This document shows, in pieces, positions 60,144 to 64,000 of a DNA stretch of 64,000 nt. The translations under genes and the position numbers were made by a program. The notes beneath the pieces were generated by a model, which was not told where the DNA came from, did not search any database, and saw nothing but the letters and a program-made list of their open reading frames with translations. This stretch comes from Craspedostauros australis. Taxonomy: Eukaryota; Bacillariophyta; Bacillariophyceae; Mastogloiales; Achnanthaceae. Each line of letters begins with the position of its first letter. Within the stretch, counting starts at the first letter, position 1. Location of the stretch: positions 1 to 64,000 of the forward strand of contig JAMXDE010000030.1 of the NCBI GenBank assembly GCA_026770025.1, written 5' to 3'.

Positions 60144-61544
60144 ATGAAGTTCTCGAGGTCAACCACCAGATTGAACTTCCTAGTCGAAAGGTGCCGGAGG
60201 TGGTCGTTGCAACGGATGCTGATGACCGTCGGGGTTGCAGTGCTGATGTGGCGCGCTCTCTTTCACTCTCTCGTCTACGATGATCCCATGGCAATGACTG
60301 CCGACGCCGTGCCGTTGCGCATGTCGCCATCCGCTCTCGAGATGACCCATCCGGCCATGATTGCAAGCAAAGATGACAGTGCTGCAAGTGCAACCGCGCC
60401 ACCGATTCGGCAGACTCCTGCCCAACAGGCATCCATCTCCACGCAACCTCAAACCAATCGTTCGCGATCGCAATCCGTCGTCACCAAGCAACCATCCTCG
60501 CTTTCTGCCTGCAACAGTCGACCCGATGACGACAAGGTGTTGCGTCGAATCCGCATTGCCGACAATAACGGCGAAAGCCTCAAAGTCCTGTGCTTCCTCA
60601 TGACGCATTCCGGCAATCATGGCACGCGCGTGCGATCCATATTGGAGACATGGGGATCGAAATGTACAAAGCTCATCATCGCCACCAACAGCACCGATGG
60701 CATTGACGCGAAGCAGCATCCGTTCGTCGAGATTTACATTTCGGAAGTCTCCGGATACAAGCAATTGTGGCAACGAGCGCAAGGCGTGATGGGATACATC
60801 TGGAATGCCTACGGCACGCAGTACGATTGGTTTTACAAGGTCGACGACGACACGTACGTCATCATGGAAAATTTGAAATCCTTCCTCCAATCCGCAGTGG
60901 TGCAGCGCCGTCACGTCACGGGCGAACCGCTGGTCTACGGCCACGCCTTCGCGCTGTCGTGGAAGGCCAAGAGGGATACCTTCGTCTACAACCGCACGCA
61001 GCCCACGCCCGTCTACGACTATCGCGACTGGTATCTTCCGCCTCAAAATCGCAGGAACCCGCAGGTCTCACCGACCGACTTGACGCGTCAGCTCATCACG
61101 TTCGTCTACGCGTCGGGCGGTGCGGGGTACGTCATGAACGCGGCGCACGTGCGGGCCTTTGCCACCGTGGCGTCGCGGCATGAGGCAGAATTCAAGTCGA
61201 GACGTCCGCAACCAGAAGATGCGGCGCATTTCATGTTGATGTACCATTTTGCGGGCATTCGATTGCAATCGGCACGAGATGAGTGGGGTCGCGAGCGCTT
61301 TCATTATCGGCAACCGCACAAGGTGGGGTCGATGAAGTACCGAGATACGTGGGAGACGAAGAGCCACTATCGGATCATGAGATTGCCCAAGCCGAATGCC
61401 ACGCACGAGTTGGATGAATTGTGCTGTGCTGTGGATAGCATCGCATTCCATTATGTGGATCCGTCGTTGATGAGATACATGGACGACTACTTGTACGGGA
61501 GAAAGGCGAGCGGGGGTCACAGCCCGAATTGCGAGATGGGTTGA
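60144..61544 (+). CDS. GT31 glycosyltransferase, C1GalT/core 1 synthase-like
   Basis: The 466-aa type II membrane protein has an anchor at about residues 25-45 and a Ser/Gln-rich stem. The catalytic domain begins LKVLCFLMTHSGNHGTRVRSILETWG. The metal-binding DxD is in DWFYKVDDDTYVIMENL near residue 230. The region GGAGYVMNAAHVRAF near 327 is the usual GT31 acceptor-loop motif. The order fits beta-1,3-galactosyltransferases of the C1GalT1 branch, which extend O-linked GalNAc in the Golgi. The donor and acceptor in this organism are unknown. The ATG at 60144 comes shortly before the anchor. The C-terminus (YGRKASGGHSPNCEMG) is short and polar. Confidence 0.83.
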   Translation: MKFSRSTTRLNFLVERCRRWSLQRMLMTVGVAVLMWRALFHSLVYDDPMAMTADAVPLRMSPSALEMTHPAMIASKDDSAASATAPPIRQTPAQQASISTQPQTNRSRSQSVVTKQPSSLSACNSRPDDDKVLRRIRIADNNGESLKVLCFLMTHSGNHGTRVRSILETWGSKCTKLIIATNSTDGIDAKQHPFVEIYISEVSGYKQLWQRAQGVMGYIWNAYGTQYDWFYKVDDDTYVIMENLKSFLQSAVVQRRHVTGEPLVYGHAFALSWKAKRDTFVYNRTQPTPVYDYRDWYLPPQNRRNPQVSPTDLTRQLITFVYASGGAGYVMNAAHVRAFATVASRHEAEFKSRRPQPEDAAHFMLMYHFAGIRLQSARDEWGRERFHYRQPHKVGSMKYRDTWETKSHYRIMRLPKPNATHELDELCCAVDSIAFHYVDPSLMRYMDDYLYGRKASGGHSPNCEMG

Positions 61545-61753
61545 TACCTACAAACGTGGTTAGAGAATGAGATCTCGAGCGTCGCAACCCCATACTCGTG
61601 AGGAGATGAGATATCGTCTGATTGTTACGTATTATGTGTACTTGATGTCATGGTTGCAATCCTGCAAGTCAACCACGCTTGTATAATAAAGCACAGCAAA
61701 CATGATAGCACATGGTGGAGCAGACGAAGTGCACGCAAAAACTGATGCGGAAT

Positions 61754-62446
61754 CTACTTTTTGGTATCCTGAGCGGCGTTGAGTATTTGCAGGATCTTGG
61801 CAACGCGGTTGGCGGCCTGAATGTAGCCTTCCACGGCTGCCTTGGCATGCATCTGGGCTGTCTTCAAATCTCTGGGCGGGAAGGCACCAAACAGATCGAT
61901 GGAATTCGCAATGTGCGTCGCCGAGCCTTGCGTCTCTTCGACCGTCCATTTGTCGCTTCCAGATTCACTTGCAGTTGTCGCAACGCCACCCTTGCGCTGT
62001 CGCAGACCATCTGATGCCTGCTTCGTTGCAGCAGCCTTGGCAGAGCCGCTTTGTGATGGCTGCTCCTTGCGAGCTTTCTGCTCCTCTTGTTGCCGCGCCC
62101 AAGCATCCAAGAATCCGTATGTCGGCGCTGTGGTTTTTCGTATCTTCTGATCCTCGTCCTTGGTCGTCGCCTCTGTTTCCTTCGTTAGATCAGGCGCATC
62201 CGCGTCATCTGGCAACGCGTCGCTGTAGTCCACCTGAACGAACACGGACGCCTCCAGATCTTCGCGCACCATCTGAGGCGTGTAGAAGGACTCCATTCCC
62301 ACCACACCTCGATCCTTGTTCCGATTGGCCTTGGTGAGTGCGAACATGGCCTTCTTCCATGACTCATTGGCGACACCGATCGACTGCGATCCGTTGCTGT
62401 ATTCCTCCAGCTCGCTCAGCACATCGATGGCATGTGTTGATGTCAT
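61754..62446 (-). CDS. Vma22/CCDC115-like V-ATPase assembly factor
   Basis: The ATG at 62446 gives about 230 residues. In-frame ATGs at 62497 and 62659 are possible but add only a Thr-rich stretch made by a microsatellite and unrelated sequence. The N-terminal helical region is DVLSELEEY...SWKKAMFALTKANRNKDRGVVG, followed by ASVFVQV. The C-terminal SIDLFGAFPPRDLKTAQMHAKAAVEGYIQAANRVAKIL resembles the FG-PP-LRxAQ block of the CCDC115/Vma22 family, which helps assemble the V-ATPase membrane sector in the ER. The middle is Lys/Glu-rich and unstructured. Similarity is short, so this is a moderate call. Confidence 0.5.
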   Translation of the reverse strand: MTSTHAIDVLSELEEYSNGSQSIGVANESWKKAMFALTKANRNKDRGVVGMESFYTPQMVREDLEASVFVQVDYSDALPDDADAPDLTKETEATTKDEDQKIRKTTAPTYGFLDAWARQQEEQKARKEQPSQSGSAKAAATKQASDGLRQRKGGVATTASESGSDKWTVEETQGSATHIANSIDLFGAFPPRDLKTAQMHAKAAVEGYIQAANRVAKILQILNAAQDTKK

Positions 62447-63011
62447 ATTGCGTGTTGTCAATGTTGTCAATGTTTTCAATGTTGTGGATGTTGTCATGCG
62501 TCCTCCTGGTGGAGGCGTTCTTGTTCTTGTTCGTGCATGTGTTTGTGTTTGTGTGTTGTGGTGATGACCCTCTTTCTCTCGGTTTGTGTTTGGATCAAGC
62601 GAGCCGTTAAAAACTATCAACAGGTAAGGTAAAGCCTCATTTCTTCTGCACAACAACATTATTCCATTTTCACTGCATTAACGAGCAAATATAGGCGTGA
62701 TTCTGTTCTACAGAGTGTCATAATTGCTTAGATTCTATGCAGAAGGTCGTTTGGCCTCTACATGACGTTATCATGACGTTATACTCGGATTTTTGACAGA
62801 ACAGATCTGACTCACACAAATCGAACAAGCTGATGCAGATCGCCACTCCATCACGGCCATCCTCTTCATTGGATCTTCCACATCCCAACGCACCCTAATG
62901 CATCCCAACGCATTCCAGCCCATCGGCATGGCATTCAGATGAGATGCACTGATCCACGTTGATGATAGTTCCATTCCTCTTGCACACAGCACAGTGCAAA
63001 AGAAAACAACC
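62447..63011. other. Divergent spacer with TTGTCAATG repeat
   Basis: Intergenic region between the Vma22-like gene (-) and the SNase-like gene (+). A GTTGTCAATGTT repeat occupies about 62452-62497. No gene is supported. Confidence 0.5.
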
Positions 63012-64000
63012 ATGCAAACAACGATGTTGCTGTGGTTCATCATCACTTTCTGTCTGCTGGCAATCAGGCAGGTTGCGGGCTTTGGTTTGATGGACGTGCC
63101 TGCCAGCAACGGCGCGATGCCAACTTTTCCAGCTGCCGACGCGGGAGCTCCATTCCACAGGGAGGAATCCGCCATCTCGGCAGCAACGGCGGTCACTGCC
63201 CGGCTGGAGACTCTGCGCACCCCAAGCTCGGTGATATCAGGAACGTCCTTGCTTCTATCCGCGTCGCAAAATGACGACAATGCGTTGCCATTCTCCACCA
63301 AGGACTTTTCGAAGGATAAGGTGGTTCGAGTCGTTGATGGCAACACCATCAAGCTGGAGAAGCTGGGGCAAGTCTCGTTGGCGTCCGTCAAGATGCCGAC
63401 GCTCGGTGGCGGGGGCAACTTTCAATTCCCGGAATGCTTCAACAACAGCCCGACCTACAAGATCCGGCAACTGTTGCCGAAGGATACAGCCGTTCTCGTC
63501 AAGGTGGTGGGTGGCGGCAGCAACAGCAATAGCAACAGCAACAAAGCCATCCTGATTCGTAACGATGACAAGCTCATCGTCAATCAGGAATTGGTCAGGC
63601 AGGGCTATGCCAGGGTCAAGAACAATGGAAGCACCGACCCGTACATGCCCGACTTGGAAGCATTGCAGCAGCAGGCCAAAGACGCTGGATTGGGCATTTA
63701 CAAGCAATGTGATGCCGGCGCAGATGCGTCGATGAGCGTGGCACCGATCGCCGAATTCGAACCGCTGCAGTACACTGTCGAAACGCGATGGAGCAGCGAC
63801 GGTGGTACGCAGGTGCTCAAGGCACGGCCGGACGACGCCAACGCCGCCGTTCCCAAGAATCCCGGTGATCGCAAAGGATGCTCCGATTTCGACAACTACG
63901 AAGAAGCCTTGCAATGGTTTGAATACTACCGACCATTCTACGGCGATGTTGCCAGGCTGGACCGCGATGGCGATGGCGTGCCGTGTCCGCGATTACCGCA
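63012..64000 (+). CDS. Secreted or plastid SNase-like protein with excalibur motif, cut by window edge
   Basis: An open frame from the ATG at 63012 runs to the window end (329 codons, no stop). It starts with a hydrophobic signal (MLLWFIITFCLLAIRQVAG) followed by FGLM, which could also be a diatom plastid signal. Residues about 95-235 look like a staphylococcal-nuclease fold: VVRVVDGNTIKLEKLG, later LIVNQELVRQGYARVK and LEALQQQAKDAGLGIYK. The catalytic Arg, Asp and Glu of the usual VRLxGVDxPE segment are replaced (VSLASVKMPT), so it is probably inactive as a nuclease. A Cys-bounded excalibur Ca-binding motif (CSDFDNYEEAL...LDRDGDGVPC) follows near 290-326. SNase plus excalibur is a known pairing. 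The C-terminus is not seen. Confidence 0.68.
   Translation, partial: MQTTMLLWFIITFCLLAIRQVAGFGLMDVPASNGAMPTFPAADAGAPFHREESAISAATAVTARLETLRTPSSVISGTSLLLSASQNDDNALPFSTKDFSKDKVVRVVDGNTIKLEKLGQVSLASVKMPTLGGGGNFQFPECFNNSPTYKIRQLLPKDTAVLVKVVGGGSNSNSNSNKAILIRNDDKLIVNQELVRQGYARVKNNGSTDPYMPDLEALQQQAKDAGLGIYKQCDAGADASMSVAPIAEFEPLQYTVETRWSSDGGTQVLKARPDDANAAVPKNPGDRKGCSDFDNYEEALQWFEYYRPFYGDVARLDRDGDGVPCPRLP

Overview
This is a stretch of a eukaryotic nuclear genome, most likely from a pennate diatom or a close stramenopile relative. Four things point there. The single-pass leucine-rich-repeat (LRR) membrane proteins have long disordered cytosolic N-termini, a type common in pennate diatoms. Several secreted or plastid proteins start with a signal peptide followed by a phenylalanine, like the diatom ASAFAP plastid signal. 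The Ty1/copia elements have diatom (CoDi)-like polyproteins. Genes are mostly intron-poor and separated by repeat-rich spacers. The assignment rests on family recognition only; no search was run.

Layout. 1-4062: the 3' end of a Ty1/copia polyprotein followed by LTR, RNase H fragment, LTR. 4063-6502: decayed spacer with a tRNA-like remnant and a degraded zinc-finger (transposase-tail-like) remnant. 6503-8107: SGNH/PC-esterase-like membrane protein. 8846-11440 (-): LRR transmembrane protein. 12314-12973 (-): small secreted CIA30-like protein. 16303-20746 (-): a large decayed TLDc-domain gene with several nonsense codons and frameshifts. 21405-25301 (+): a 1298-aa intact ORF resembling uncharacterised DDE transposase-like proteins.

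26650-45240 is the mobile-element core. A degenerate satellite with a unit of about 120 bp (26650-28023 and 42986-44850) was invaded by a two-ORF non-LTR retrotransposon (28024-42968, 17-bp target-site duplication). That LINE was itself invaded twice: by an intact 5.9-kb copia element with indistinguishable 663-bp LTRs (33994-39891), and by a 450-bp tRNA-like non-autonomous element (42070-42519). Removing both with one copy of each target duplication restores one continuous ORF2 of about 1866 codons (APE endonuclease, RT, RNase H, CCHC knuckle). A 15-bp minisatellite ends the block.

46674-64000 is gene-rich: a second LRR membrane protein (-), an RNase H2 subunit C-like gene (+), a giant ankyrin-repeat protein (-), a second SGNH/PC-esterase-like protein (+), a plastid-targeted protein of unknown function (-), a GT31/C1GalT-like glycosyltransferase (+), a Vma22/CCDC115-like V-ATPase assembly factor (-), and the start of a secreted or plastid SNase-like protein with a C-terminal excalibur motif (+, cut by the window edge). 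The glycosyltransferase, the two SGNH-type proteins and the two LRR proteins all look like endomembrane or cell-surface functions, but nothing indicates co-regulation beyond head-to-head spacing.
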